Source of the DNA: Oxalobacteraceae bacterium OTU3CINTB1
Lineage (GTDB): Bacteria; Pseudomonadota; Gammaproteobacteria; Burkholderiales; Burkholderiaceae_D
Direction of reading: 5' to 3'
Assembly (NCBI GenBank): GCA_024123955.1
Contig: CP099652.1
Coordinates: forward strand, 6,696,001 to 6,760,000
DNA: 64,000 bases
Shown: positions 26,730 through 34,946 of the stretch, one piece after another
How positions within the stretch are numbered: the stretch's first letter is position 1
Layout: the number at the start of each line of letters is the position of its first letter
The notes under the pieces: generated by a model
Databases searched by the model: none
What the model saw: only the letters and a program-made list of their open reading frames with translations
What the model was told of the DNA's origin: nothing
Made by a program: the position numbers and the translations under genes

Positions 26730-27029
26730 CTAGTCAGGGAACGGTAGATAGCCGCGTCGCATCGCCCACTCGCGCAATACGGCGTTCATGCCGGCTTCCC
26801 AACCGTCGCCGGTACGTTTGAAGACTTCGATCAGGTCAGCGTCGTAATCTATCCTTAATGACACTTTCGGGGAGCCCGGCGGGGGCAGCAGGCGCAAGCG
26901 CCACGGCCGCAGCTGCGCAAGTTGTTCCTCCGTCAGGGGCAATGCATCGGGGTCGGAAAGCGCTGCAGCGGTGATTGCCGCGTCTTCCTCATCTGTTGGT
27001 GGAATAATTTCACGTTCGATATGTCGCAT
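26730..27029 (-). CDS. brnA: BrnA-family antitoxin
   Basis: Antitoxin and autorepressor of a type II pair. This 99-residue protein has an acidic N-terminal half (IIPPTDEEDAAITAAALSDPDA) and the C-terminal ribbon-helix-helix region PKVSLRIDYDADLIEVFKRTGDGWEAGMNAVLREWA typical of BrnA. Its start overlaps the brnT end by 20 bp, so translation is coupled with toxin first, as in known brnTA loci. Confidence 0.9.
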   Translation of the reverse strand: MRHIEREIIPPTDEEDAAITAAALSDPDALPLTEEQLAQLRPWRLRLLPPPGSPKVSLRIDYDADLIEVFKRTGDGWEAGMNAVLREWAMRRGYLPFPD

Positions 27030-27282
27030 AACGTCTTACCTCCGCTTTGTTCGCCTTGCGCAAACTGATAATGCGCTCATTATTGCCTTGCTGAACGAAT
27101 ACAATAAAATACAAGTTCTTGCCGATTAGACCCAGGCCGCATTCGCGTAGTTCGTTGTAGTGAAAGCGCTGGTCAGTCCAGATCACGGCCGTCTCCCATT
27201 CGAACGCAGCGGCAGCAGCCAGCGAAATGCCGTGCTTACGGAGATTGAGTGCATCTTTGTTGGGATCAAACGTGATCGCCAT
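27010..27282 (-). CDS. brnT: BrnT-family toxin (RNase)
   Basis: BrnT is a RelE-fold ribonuclease. The 90-residue product shows the family features ITFDPNKDALNLRKHGISLAAAAAFEWE, the central ERIISLRKANKAEVRRYA strand-helix and an aromatic C-terminus. The ATG at 27282 is preferred over an in-frame codon 33 bp upstream because it matches the usual BrnT start. An imperfect palindrome at 27291-27334 just upstream is a likely BrnA operator. The pair lies in a stretch of lower GC than its surroundings. Confidence 0.9.
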   Translation of the reverse strand: MAITFDPNKDALNLRKHGISLAAAAAFEWETAVIWTDQRFHYNELRECGLGLIGKNLYFIVFVQQGNNERIISLRKANKAEVRRYATYRT

Positions 27283-27290
27283 GGCTAATC

Positions 27291-27334
27291 TTAGTCCCAA
27301 AGGTTGAAAAATCAAACGATTGGGAAAAGACTAA
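27291..27334. promoter_or_regulatory. Candidate brnTA operator
   Basis: TTAGTCCCAA (27291-27300) faces TTGGGAAAAGACTAA (27320-27334): both contain TTAGTC/GACTAA and CCAA/TTGG, with an extra AAA on one side. It lies 9 bp upstream of the brnT start, where BrnA-type repressors bind in known systems. Inferred from symmetry and position only. Confidence 0.5.
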
Positions 27335-27415
27335 TGAGAGAGGTAGCTGGCGACCTTGCGCAGTCACAGGTGAACATCAACTAGCGCCCGGGTTATGCGC
27401 GCACTGTGGCAAACG

Positions 27416-27531
27416 CTCTCTTTTTACTTCTGCTTTTCTCTATTTTCTTCTCTTTTCTTCGCTTTTTATGGCGGAATCCAAAAAGAGAAAAAAGGCGAGA
27501 AAAATAGAAGAAAAGAGAAGACGAAAGAGAG
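27416..27531. repeat. Long pyrimidine/purine imperfect inverted repeat
   Basis: A pyrimidine-rich arm starting CTCTCTTTTTACTTCTG (27416-27471) faces a purine-rich arm ending AAGACGAAAGAGAG (to 27531). They are roughly 80 percent complementary over about 55 bp around a short GCGGAATC-like centre. Transcribed, it would form a long A-U-rich hairpin. It lies between brnTA and the feo cluster, and its base composition is unlike anything else in the window. No coding sequence is supported. The remaining gap to 27578 shows nothing further. Confidence 0.75.
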
Positions 27532-27578
27532 GGTTTACCACAGGATTCCGTGTGCCCCAACCCTCCCCATGCAGCCTG

Positions 27579-27866
27579 TCAGCGCTGGACGTGCAGCTTG
27601 ATGACGCGCTTGTGCGGCGTCGAGGAATCCGGGGACGATGAAGTGGATGATGCCGCCGGCGCCGACGTCTCGCACGACCCGCAGCTGCCGCAACCATCGC
27701 CGCAGTTGGCCTGCGTCTTGAACAGCTTGGCCATCTTGTTCTGGTCGAACCCGCGCCGCGTCAGGAAATACACAATCTGCTGGCGCCACGCCGCCGGCAG
27801 GTACTTGGTGCAAGCGTGCAGCACCGCCGCCGCGACAATCAATCCAACGATAATCTGCTGCCACAT
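27579..27866 (-). CDS. Small Cys-rich membrane protein downstream of feoB
   Basis: A 95-residue protein with one N-terminal transmembrane helix (QQIIVGLIVAAAVLHACTKYL), a basic stretch, a cluster C-x3-C-x2-C-x2-C in ANCGDGCGSCGSCETS, and a Ser/Pro-rich tail. It begins 12 bp after the feoB stop. The architecture recalls FeoB-associated Cys-rich proteins (FeoC-like or FeoB_associated families), which are thought to assist Fe(II) transport, possibly through an Fe-S cluster or direct metal binding. Assignment is by context and cysteine pattern only. Confidence 0.75.
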   Translation of the reverse strand: MWQQIIVGLIVAAAVLHACTKYLPAAWRQQIVYFLTRRGFDQNKMAKLFKTQANCGDGCGSCGSCETSAPAASSTSSSPDSSTPHKRVIKLHVQR

Positions 27867-27878
27867 ATCAGCCTCCTG

Positions 27879-29783
27879 TCAACCTATCAGCGCCATCGAG
27901 ATACGGTACGTCAGGAACGACGCCACGTACGCCAGCGCGAACATATAACCCGCCATCAGCAAGGGATAGCGGATGCTGTTGGTTTCGCGGCGCACCACGC
28001 TCAACGTCGACAAGCACTGCGGCGCGAACACATACCACGCCAGCAGCGACAACGCCGTCGGCAGCGCCCACGACGCGGCGATGATCGGCGTCAGCGACTG
28101 CGCCAGGTCGTCGCCGCTCTGCGACAACGCGTACACGGTGCCCAGCGCGCCAACGGCCACTTCACGCGCGGCCATGCCCGGCACCAGCGCGATGCAGATC
28201 TGCCAGTTGAAGCCGATCGGCGCGAACACGAATTCCAAAGCGCGGCCGATCATGCCGGCGACGCTGTAATAGATAGGCGGATGCGTGGCGCCTTCCGGCG
28301 CGCCCGGGAAGGTGCTGAGGAACCAGACCAGAATCATCAGCGTCAGAATCACGGTACCGACGCGCGTCAGGAAGATGCGCGCGCGCTCCCACAGGCCCAG
28401 GGCCAGGTTGCGCATGTGCGGCCAGTGATAGGCCGGCAGCTCCAGCATCAGCGGCTGCTTGTGCGTCGAGCCCATGGCGCGCTTCATGAAGTAGGCCACC
28501 GCCATCGCCGAGATGATGCCGGCGAAGTACAGGATGAACAGCACCAGCCCCTGAAGGCTCATGAAGCCGCCCACTTCGCGCTCAGGAATGAAGGCGGCGA
28601 TCACCAGCGCGTAGACCGGCAGGCGCGCGGAACACGTCATCAGCGGCGCGATCATGATCGTCACCAGGCGGTCGCGCTTATTCTGAATGGTGCGCGCGGC
28701 CATCACGCCCGGGATCGCGCACGCAAAACTGGACAGCAGCGGGATGAAGGCGCGGCCCGACAAACCCACGCCGCCCATCAGGCGGTCCAGCAGGAAGGCC
28801 GCGCGCGGCAGGTAGCCGCAGTCCTCCAGCATCAGGATGAAGAAGAACAGGATCAGAATCTGCGGCAGGAACACCAGCACGCTGCCGACGCCGCCCATGA
28901 TGCCTTCCACCAGAAGGCTGCGCAGCATGCCGTCGGGCAAGTAGGCGCCCAGCACCTTGCCCAGGCTTTCGACGCCACCGGAGATCATCTCCATCGGCAC
29001 CGCCGCCCACGTGAACACGGCCTGGAACACCAGGAACATCAGCAGCGCCAGGATGATCGGGCCGACCACCGGGTGCATCACCACGTTGTCGATTTTTTCG
29101 GTCAGGTTGCCGGTGTCGTGGACGTCGTTGCTGACGGCGGCCAGGATGCGGCGCACCTCGCGCTGCGTGTCCTCGACCGAGACGGCGTCGATCGCCGACA
29201 GCGGCTGCGGTTTCGCCGCCGGCAGCGGCAGCATCAGTTCTAGCGCGCGCACCAGCGACTTCTCGCCGCCGGCCTGCACCGCCACCGTCTCCACCACCGG
29301 CATGCCCAATTCATCGGCCAGCAGGTCGGCGTCGATCTCGATGCCGCGCTTCTTGGCCACGTCGACCATGTTCAGCGCCAGCACCATCGGCAGGCCGAGT
29401 CGTTTGATCTCCAGCACCAGGCGCAGGTTCAGGCGCAGGTTGGTGGCGTTGACCACGCAGACCACGACGTCCGGCGCGGCCTCGCCGGCGCGCAGGCCGG
29501 CGACGACGTCGCGCGTGATTTCCTCGTCCGGCGTGTGGGCCGACAAACTATAGGCACCCGGCAGGTCGAGCACGCGGAAGCCGTGGCCGTTGGGGGAGCT
29601 GAACGAGCCTTCCTTGCGCTCGATGGTCACGCCGGCGTAGTTGGCGACCTTCTGGCGCGAGCCGGTCAGACGGTTGAACAAGGCGGTCTTGCCGCAATTC
29701 GGATTGCCCAGCAGGGCCACGATGGGCGTCCGGGACGGGGAAGTCGTGGGCGCCTGCGGCACCGCGTTTTCTACAGCACCCAT
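27879..29783 (-). CDS. feoB: Ferrous iron transporter FeoB
   Basis: FeoB is the inner-membrane Fe(II) transporter with a cytoplasmic G domain. The 634-residue frame shows G1 ALLGNPNCGKTALFNRLTG, G3 DLPGAYSL and G4 NMVD, followed by the helical GDI domain and two Gate-type membrane repeats with LEDCGYLPRAAFLLDRLMGGVGLSGRAFIPLLSSFACAIPG-like stretches (the conserved Cys in both halves). It is somewhat shorter than the E. coli protein (773). FeoA ends 3 bp upstream, and a Cys-rich partner follows. Confidence 0.95.
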   Translation of the reverse strand: MGAVENAVPQAPTTSPSRTPIVALLGNPNCGKTALFNRLTGSRQKVANYAGVTIERKEGSFSSPNGHGFRVLDLPGAYSLSAHTPDEEITRDVVAGLRAGEAAPDVVVCVVNATNLRLNLRLVLEIKRLGLPMVLALNMVDVAKKRGIEIDADLLADELGMPVVETVAVQAGGEKSLVRALELMLPLPAAKPQPLSAIDAVSVEDTQREVRRILAAVSNDVHDTGNLTEKIDNVVMHPVVGPIILALLMFLVFQAVFTWAAVPMEMISGGVESLGKVLGAYLPDGMLRSLLVEGIMGGVGSVLVFLPQILILFFFILMLEDCGYLPRAAFLLDRLMGGVGLSGRAFIPLLSSFACAIPGVMAARTIQNKRDRLVTIMIAPLMTCSARLPVYALVIAAFIPEREVGGFMSLQGLVLFILYFAGIISAMAVAYFMKRAMGSTHKQPLMLELPAYHWPHMRNLALGLWERARIFLTRVGTVILTLMILVWFLSTFPGAPEGATHPPIYYSVAGMIGRALEFVFAPIGFNWQICIALVPGMAAREVAVGALGTVYALSQSGDDLAQSLTPIIAASWALPTALSLLAWYVFAPQCLSTLSVVRRETNSIRYPLLMAGYMFALAYVASFLTYRISMALIG

Positions 29784-29786
29784 TGT

Positions 29787-30056
29787 TTATTGGTCCGGTT
29801 GAATCGAAATGAGCGCGGCTTCGAAGCGGCGCAACGCAAAAGTGGAGTTGCCGACCTTGATGGCCAGCGGCTCGCCGCCGGGCATGCCGCGCTTGAGCAG
29901 GCGGACCTTCTCGCCGGGGACGAAGCCCAGTTCCATCAGGCGCCGCGCCAGGCCGGCGCCGTCGTCGGCGGCGTCGCCGGGCGACACGTGCACCACGGTG
30001 GCGGCGGCGCCGGTCGTCAGCGCGTCCAGGGTGATCAGGGGAACAGCAGGCGTCAT
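29787..30056 (-). CDS. feoA: Ferrous iron transport protein FeoA
   Basis: Small SH3-like cytosolic partner of FeoB. The 89-residue protein contains ARRLMELGFVPGEKVRLLKRGMPGGEPLAIKVGNSTFALRR-type core sequence, the hallmark of FeoA. The start ATG at 30056 follows a -10 TATAAT and Fur-box-like sequence about 100 bp upstream, so the operon feoA-feoB-Cys-rich protein is likely iron-repressed. Confidence 0.93.
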   Translation of the reverse strand: MTPAVPLITLDALTTGAAATVVHVSPGDAADDGAGLARRLMELGFVPGEKVRLLKRGMPGGEPLAIKVGNSTFALRRFEAALISIQPDQ

Positions 30057-30147
30057 GAGCTAAGTCCGGTCAGGATGCGGCGCCGGTGGACGGCGACGCG
30101 CCCGGCGGTTCGCAAGAGCGCGTTCTCGCCGGAAATAAGATACTAGC

Positions 30148-30175
30148 ATTATAAACGGTAATGCGAATTACTACT
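30148..30175 (-). promoter_or_regulatory. feoA promoter with Fur-box-like sequence
   Basis: On the minus strand a perfect -10 TATAAT (30153-30148) is preceded by GTAATTCGCATTACC, whose GTAAT/ATTAC halves resemble a Fur site. Binding here would block polymerase. The hexamer at -35 is poor, as expected for a regulated promoter. Confidence 0.6.
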
Positions 30176-30221
30176 ATTTACGCTTGCATCGGCCGCCAAG
30201 TTGAGGCAGTATACGATTAAT

Positions 30222-30240
30222 GATAATGATTCGCATTAAG
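30222..30240. promoter_or_regulatory. Fur box upstream of bfd
   Basis: GATAATGATTCGCATTAAG matches the 19-bp Fur consensus at 14 positions, the left half perfectly. It overlaps the probable -10 region of bfd (TTGAGG at 30201-30206 would be the -35). It lies 78 bp before the bfd start. Confidence 0.75.
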
Positions 30241-30317
30241 TTACCTGCAATCATGTCTTTATTGCTCTTGTTCGGGTTGAACCAACCCATTTTTAGCAGC
30301 TAGCCAGAAGGTGCGTA

Positions 30318-30542
30318 ATGATTGTATGTGTCTGCAACAACATATCTGATCGTGAAATCCGTCAAGCCGTCGAGCTGGGCGTGGCCTCGATCGAAGAACT
30401 GCGCCGCGACCTGGGCGTGTCGACCTGCTGCGGCCAATGCTTCGATTGCGCCGAACAAATCCTCAACGAGCATCTGGCAACGATCCAGGCCACCGCAGAG
30501 ATCAAAGAAACCGTGCTGAAGCGTCCCGTCTTCACCAACTAA
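30318..30542 (+). CDS. bfd: Bacterioferritin-associated ferredoxin
   Basis: Bfd is a [2Fe-2S] protein that donates electrons to bacterioferritin to release stored iron. The 74-residue frame has four cluster Cys in MIVCVCNN and STCCGQCFDC, the Fer2_BFD pattern. A Fur box lies upstream, as expected for a gene induced in iron limitation. Its stop is 2 bp before the tonB-like start. The bfr gene is 1.5 kb downstream. Confidence 0.94.
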   Translation: MIVCVCNNISDREIRQAVELGVASIEELRRDLGVSTCCGQCFDCAEQILNEHLATIQATAEIKETVLKRPVFTN

Positions 30543-30544
30543 TT

Positions 30545-31252
30545 ATGAACACCATGACTTATAGCCGGACGGCGCCCTCGCTGTCCGTGAACGACGCTGG
30601 ACTGCGCCAAATGAAAGCGCGCGGACGCAGGTTCGCGCCGCTGGCGGCGATCGTCGTGGGTCATGCGTTGATGTTTTATGCGATCAATTCGGGGATGATG
30701 AGCAAGATCGCCGTCGCCGTCATGCCGAAGGTGGTCACGGTGACCTTCGTCGCCTCGCCCGAGCCGCTCAAGGCGGCTCCGCCGGAGCCGAAGACGGTGC
30801 CGGTCGTGAAGCTGACGCCGACCTATATCCCGCCGATGCCGCAACTGGCCACGCCGCAGGTCGAGCCGACGATCACCGTCGCGCCGCCGACACCGCGCAC
30901 CAACCAGCCGTCGACGCCTGCCGTGGCCGGACCTGTCGCACCGCCGACGCCAGCGCCGGCAGCGCCGTCGGCGCCGAAAACCATCACAGGGGTGGAATAT
31001 ATCCGCGCGCCGCAGCCGGTGTACCCGAGCATGGCCCGCCGCATGGGCGAGAGCGGCATCGTGATGCTGCGCGTGCTGATTGGAGAGAAAGGCCAGGCGG
31101 AGCAAGTGACGATCCAAAAATCGTCGGGTTCCGAGAAGCTCGATGAAGCCGGCCGCCAGGCCGTGCTGCGCGCGCTGTACAAACCGTATATCGAAGATGG
31201 CAAGGCCATACCGGTGTACGCGCTGGTGCCGATCAACTTCCAGCTGGGTTGA
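30545..31252 (+). CDS. TonB-family energy transducer
   Basis: TonB links the proton motive force at the inner membrane to outer-membrane receptors. The 235-residue protein has one N-terminal hydrophobic anchor (FAPLAAIVVGHALMFYAI), a long Pro/Ala/Val-rich periplasmic spacer (about residues 70-150) and a C-terminal TonB domain with PQPVYPSMARRMGESGIVMLRVLIGEKG and ALYKPYIEDGKAIPV. ATG at 30545 is chosen; it has no good ribosome binding site but sits 2 bp after the bfd stop, so it is probably translationally coupled. No exbB/exbD adjoins it. It is a plausible partner of the TonB-dependent receptor at 37-39 kb or of siderophore receptors elsewhere. Confidence 0.88.
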   Translation: MNTMTYSRTAPSLSVNDAGLRQMKARGRRFAPLAAIVVGHALMFYAINSGMMSKIAVAVMPKVVTVTFVASPEPLKAAPPEPKTVPVVKLTPTYIPPMPQLATPQVEPTITVAPPTPRTNQPSTPAVAGPVAPPTPAPAAPSAPKTITGVEYIRAPQPVYPSMARRMGESGIVMLRVLIGEKGQAEQVTIQKSSGSEKLDEAGRQAVLRALYKPYIEDGKAIPVYALVPINFQLG

Positions 31253-31254
31253 AC

Positions 31255-31278
31255 CATGCGCCGCTCCTGCGGCGCATG
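31255..31278 (+). terminator. Hairpin after tonB
   Basis: Perfect 10-bp stem CATGCGCCGC/GCGGCGCATG with loop TCCT, starting 2 bp after the stop. It resembles the GTATGCGCC/GGCGCATAC hairpin after fur. Only a weak T-tract follows (TCATTTACAT). It probably serves both convergent genes. Confidence 0.7.
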
Positions 31279-31290
31279 TCATTTACATCA

Positions 31291-31827
31291 TCACAGATCC
31301 AGACGACCCTCGATCGAATCGTCCAGCGTCTTGCCGATCACGGCGCCAATCAGCATCTTCACGCCAGCCACCGCGCGGCCATGCTTGGTGTCCCAATAAT
31401 AACCGTAAGTCGGCGCAAACTTGATCAGCGTGATGCGCGGATCGTCCTCGCCCTCCGTGAACCAGGTCTTCATGGTAAAGCTCCACAGCTCCTTGAGCTT
31501 CGCGCGGTCGCGCAGCACGGTGGCCACGCCCTCGATGTGCAGGAACTCCGAGTGTGCCGAACCCTGGAAGTACAAGGTCGCCGACGGATCTGCCGCCAGC
31601 TCCTGGTTCTTCAAACTGTCGCTGGCACTGATGAACCAGATGTTACCCAGGTCGTCGACCTGCTGCGCCATCATCGGCCGCGCATCGCCCGGACCGCCGT
31701 CGCCATCGTTGGTGCAGAAAAAGCAGCCGGGCGTGCTATCGACGAAGTCCTTGATCTTCTTGACGGCGTCTTCGCCGATCAGATCTTGATGGTTTTGTTC
31801 CGGCTGGTTGGCATTGATCGAATCCAT
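31291..31827 (-). CDS. Pyridoxamine 5'-phosphate oxidase-like general stress protein
   Basis: A 178-residue FMN-binding split-barrel protein of the general-stress-protein-26 type. Family stretches include CFFCTNDGDGGPGDARPMMAQQVDDLGNIWFISA and GSAHSEFLHIEGVATVLRDRAKLKELWSFTMKTWF. AGGAG precedes the ATG at 31827. It is probably a flavin- or F420-type binding protein rather than a true PdxH, because the PLP-site residues are not recognisable. Divergent from bfr across a Fur-like palindrome. Confidence 0.82.
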   Translation of the reverse strand: MDSINANQPEQNHQDLIGEDAVKKIKDFVDSTPGCFFCTNDGDGGPGDARPMMAQQVDDLGNIWFISASDSLKNQELAADPSATLYFQGSAHSEFLHIEGVATVLRDRAKLKELWSFTMKTWFTEGEDDPRITLIKFAPTYGYYWDTKHGRAVAGVKMLIGAVIGKTLDDSIEGRLDL

Positions 31828-31931
31828 GGCGCGCTCCTGGTAAGTACGAATAAATAGAGCACCCATGTTAGCTCTGGCGGCGCCAGCACTCGGTGGGTTG
31901 CCTCACACTGGCGCCACGTGATGGTGCGAAT

Positions 31932-31950
31932 GTTAATTGTTTTCATTAAC
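31932..31950. promoter_or_regulatory. Fur-box-like 19-bp palindrome upstream of bfr
   Basis: GTTAATTGTTTTCATTAAC has perfect 6-bp ends GTTAAT/ATTAAC and matches the Fur consensus at 13 of 19 positions. It lies about 105 bp upstream of the stress-protein start and 132 bp before bfr, in a locally AT-rich patch. It could serve either gene. Inferred from symmetry. Confidence 0.5.
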
Positions 31951-32082
31951 ACCAACAATCTCACTCCGGGGATATTGATACAGTTTTACGCCGCCGGGCA
32001 CGATTTACGGCCGTGCCGCTACGCCTCGCCAGCCCGTTCGTGGCAGAATGCGGGTATTCGACACCATTTTAGAAAGCAAGCC

Positions 32083-32556
32083 ATGAAGGGCGATCCAGAA
32101 GTCATCCGTTTGTTGAACGCACAGCTGACCAACGAACTCACCGCCATCAACCAGTACTTCCTCCACGCGCGCATGTACAAGCACTGGGGCCTGGAAAAGA
32201 TCGCGAAGAAAGAATACGAAGAATCGATCGGCGAGATGAAGCACGCCGACAAGCTGATCGACCGCATCCTGATGCTCGACGGCCTGCCGAACCTGCAAGC
32301 GATGCACAAGATCATGATCGGCGAGCACACCGAAGAAATGATCGGCTGCGACCTGGCGCTGGAAAAAGGCGCCCAGCTGACCGTCAAGGAAGGCATCGCC
32401 ACCGCCGAAAAGGCCGGCGACTACGTCTCGCGCGACCTGCTGCTGATGATTTTGGAAGACACCGAAGAGCACATCGACTGGCTTGAAACGCAGCTGGACC
32501 TGATCGGCAAGATCGGCATCCAGAACTACCTGCAAAGCCAGATCATCGAAGAGTAA
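32083..32556 (+). CDS. bfr: Bacterioferritin
   Basis: Bfr forms a 24-mer that oxidises and stores iron, with a heme between subunit pairs. The 157-residue product has ferroxidase ligands Glu18 ([10 protein letters not shown]), Glu51 and His54 with heme ligand Met52 in [24 protein letters not shown], and the later [14 protein letters not shown] at 32083 opens the canonical [12 protein letters not shown]. Together with bfd and feoAB it makes this an iron uptake and storage locus. A terminator for it lies inside the 3' end of the convergent transporter gene. Confidence 0.96.
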   Translation: MKGDPEVIRLLNAQLTNELTAINQYFLHARMYKHWGLEKIAKKEYEESIGEMKHADKLIDRILMLDGLPNLQAMHKIMIGEHTEEMIGCDLALEKGAQLTVKEGIATAEKAGDYVSRDLLLMILEDTEEHIDWLETQLDLIGKIGIQNYLQSQIIEE

Positions 32557-32580
32557 ATGCCTGCTTGACGATCGGTGGCG

Positions 32581-33939
32581 TCACGCGGCGCCGGTCGCCT
32601 CGTTATCCTTAAGCCGCAGGCCCTCCGCCTGCGGCTTTTTTAATTTCACGAACAGCACGGCCACCGCGCCGCACAACATCAGGCCACCGGCAAGCCGGAT
32701 CACGTTCTCCGGATTCCCGCCCAGCAGGCTGCGGTAGTACAAAGGCAGCGTGAAGATCTGGATGATCATCGGGATCACGATGAACATATTGAAGATGCCC
32801 ATATAAACCCCGGTGCGCTCCGGCGGAATGCAACCGGCCAGCATCACATACGGATTGCCCATGATGGACGCCCACGCCAGGCCGATGCCGACCATCGGCA
32901 CGAACAGCAGCGCCGGCGAGTGGATCATCGGAATACTCAGCATCGCGAAACCGGCCAGCATCAGGCACACGCTGTGCGTCAGCTTCGGACCATACTTGCG
33001 CGTGAACGGTACCAGCGCCAGCGCGCCGATGAACGCGATGAAGTTATAGAAGGCCCCCACCTGCCCGGTCAGCAAACCGGCGTCGCGGAAGCCCTGCGAC
33101 GCGGGGTCGGTGGTGCCGTACAAGGTGGTCGACAGCGACAGCATGATGTACTGCCAGTAGCAGAACATCGCATACCACTGGAACAGCTTGACCCACGCCA
33201 GCTGCTTCATCGTCGCCGGCATCTCGCGCACGGCGCTGACGATGTCGCCCAAGGTATGACGCCAGCCGGCCGGCCGCGAACGGATCTCCGCCAACTCCTG
33301 CGCGGTCAGCGGATGCTCGGGCGTCGTCTTCAAGGTCCATAGCACGGAGCTGATCGAGAACACCGCGCCGATCAAAAAGGCCACGATGACGATATGAGGA
33401 ATATGGCTGCTGTTGACGGCGTCCTTGTTCATGCCCAGCCAGACCAGCAACGACGGCGTCAGGTAGGCCAGCGTTTGCCCCAGACCGGTGAAGGCGCTCT
33501 GCGTCAGGAATCCCAGCGAATGCTGCTTCGGCGCCAGCTTGTCGCTGACGAAGGCGCGGTACGGCTCCATCGTCACGTTGTTGGCCGCGTCCAGTATCCA
33601 CAGCAGGCTGGCCGCCATCCACAAGGTGGGGCTGAACGGCATCGCCAGCAGGCCAAGGCTGCACAGGATTGCGCCGATCAGGAAGTACGGCGTGCGCCGC
33701 CCCCAGCGCGTGACGGTGCGGTCGCTCATGGCGCCGATCAGCGGCTGCACCAGCAGCCCGGTCATCGGGCCGGCCAGCCACAGATACGGCAGGCTCGCCT
33801 CGTCGGCGCCCAGGTACTTGTAGATGGGGCTCATGCTGCTTTGCTGCAGGCCAAAGCTGAACTGGATGCCGAAGAAGCCAATGTTCATATTGACGATCTG
33901 CCACCACGACAGATGCGGTTTCATGCCGGTGCCGCTCAT
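32581..33939 (-). CDS. MFS sugar transporter (SLC45/SuxC-like)
   Basis: Inner-membrane 12-helix transporter of 452 residues, of the group that includes Xanthomonas SuxC and plant SUT-type sucrose carriers. The N-terminal [34 protein letters not shown] and [29 protein letters not shown] are typical (RxGRR loop between helices 2 and 3). ATG at 33939 overlaps the kinase stop by 4 bp, so it is the last gene of the sucrose operon. It probably brings sucrose from the periplasm into the cytoplasm. Its 3' coding end carries the bfr terminator on the opposite strand. Confidence 0.88.
   Translation of the reverse strand: MSGTGMKPHLSWWQIVNMNIGFFGIQFSFGLQQSSMSPIYKYLGADEASLPYLWLAGPMTGLLVQPLIGAMSDRTVTRWGRRTPYFLIGAILCSLGLLAMPFSPTLWMAASLLWILDAANNVTMEPYRAFVSDKLAPKQHSLGFLTQSAFTGLGQTLAYLTPSLLVWLGMNKDAVNSSHIPHIVIVAFLIGAVFSISSVLWTLKTTPEHPLTAQELAEIRSRPAGWRHTLGDIVSAVREMPATMKQLAWVKLFQWYAMFCYWQYIMLSLSTTLYGTTDPASQGFRDAGLLTGQVGAFYNFIAFIGALALVPFTRKYGPKLTHSVCLMLAGFAMLSIPMIHSPALLFVPMVGIGLAWASIMGNPYVMLAGCIPPERTGVYMGIFNMFIVIPMIIQIFTLPLYYRSLLGGNPENVIRLAGGLMLCGAVAVLFVKLKKPQAEGLRLKDNEATGAA
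32611..32642 (+). terminator. bfr terminator embedded in the convergent transporter gene
   Basis: AAGCCGCAGG (32611-32620) pairs with CCTGCGGCTT (32628-32637) around a 7-nt loop, followed by TTTTT on the plus strand. It lies 55 bp past the bfr stop but inside the last codons of the MFS gene read from the other strand. Confidence 0.85.
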
Positions 33940-34913
33940 ACCACCGCCCCGGCTTTCGACGGCAGCACGCCGCCACTGCGCCAGCAGGCGATCCACGGCT
34001 GATAGAAGGCGATATCGGCCGGCACCGCGCCGGAAATGCCGCAAATGGCGCCGGCGAAGGCGTTGGCGCGCGCCAGTGTGAGCGCCAGCGACCAGCCCCG
34101 CGACTGGCCGAACAGGAACACGGCCGAGAAGGCGTCGCCCGCGCCGACCGTGTCGACGATGCGCGCCGGCGCGTGGCACTCCTGGTTGGCGGTGACGGCG
34201 CCGTCGGCGCCGAAGTGCAGGGCGCCGCGCTCACCGAGCGTGACGATCAGCCCCTTGAGCGAGAAGATCCGCATCAGCGCCTGACAGGCCTCCACCATCT
34301 CGGGGCTGTCGATCGCCTTCGTTCCCGGCTTGGTGTGCGTGTACCAGCTGAATAAATCCTTGAGCTCTTCCTCGTTGACCTTGACGATGTCGGCCAGGTG
34401 CAAAGACTCGAAGGCGCAGCGTTCCGTCACCTGCCCGTCCCGCACGTTCAGGTCCAGATAGCGCGTGGCGTCCGAATGGCGCAGCATCTCGCGCACCGTC
34501 TTGCGCGAACACTCGTGGCGCTGCGCCATCGTGCCGAAGTAGATGACGCCTGGCTTGGCCTCGGCCAGCGCCGCCAGCGCGGGAGACGTCTCCACATAGT
34601 CGTACGCCTGGTCTGGCAGGATGATGAAGCGGTGGCCTTGCTCGTTGCGCTCGACCACCACGCGGCCGGTGGCCTCTTTGGAATCGATCTGCAAGCCGGC
34701 CTGGCTCATGCCGAAACGCTCGAATTCCGCGCGCATCAAGGCGCCGTTCTTGTCGCCGCCGATGCGCGTGACCATCAGCGTGGCGACGCCGAACGCCGCC
34801 AGATTGCGCGCCACGTTGAACGGCGCACCGCCGACAACCTGCTCGGTGATGAAATCGTCTACCAGCGCTTCGCCGAATACGGCGATCGTTCTTGGGGTTA
34901 TAGCTGCATTCAT
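33936..34913 (-). CDS. PfkB-family carbohydrate kinase, probable fructokinase
   Basis: Ribokinase-fold sugar kinase of 325 residues. The N-terminal FGEALVDDFITEQVVGGAPFNVARNLAAFG motif and the C-terminal DTVGAGDAFSAVFLFG (catalytic Asp) are intact. In the context of an amylosucrase, which frees fructose from sucrose, phosphorylation of fructose is the natural role. ATG at 34913 follows GGAGA at good spacing; an in-frame GTG at 34925 is less likely. It lies between amylosucrase and the transporter in the same operon. Confidence 0.87.
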   Translation of the reverse strand: MNAAITPRTIAVFGEALVDDFITEQVVGGAPFNVARNLAAFGVATLMVTRIGGDKNGALMRAEFERFGMSQAGLQIDSKEATGRVVVERNEQGHRFIILPDQAYDYVETSPALAALAEAKPGVIYFGTMAQRHECSRKTVREMLRHSDATRYLDLNVRDGQVTERCAFESLHLADIVKVNEEELKDLFSWYTHTKPGTKAIDSPEMVEACQALMRIFSLKGLIVTLGERGALHFGADGAVTANQECHAPARIVDTVGAGDAFSAVFLFGQSRGWSLALTLARANAFAGAICGISGAVPADIAFYQPWIACWRSGGVLPSKAGAVV

Positions 34914-34946
34914 GCATGTCTCCACGCCCTCTCGGGCGATTTTATA

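Noticed and set aside
26730..27282. Mobile island carrying brnTA
   Set aside because: Neither integrase, transposase nor flanking direct repeats are visible; only lower GC supports transfer.
31291..31827. PdxH pyridoxamine phosphate oxidase
   Set aside because: Same fold, but the motifs and length match general stress proteins and the PLP site is not recognisable.
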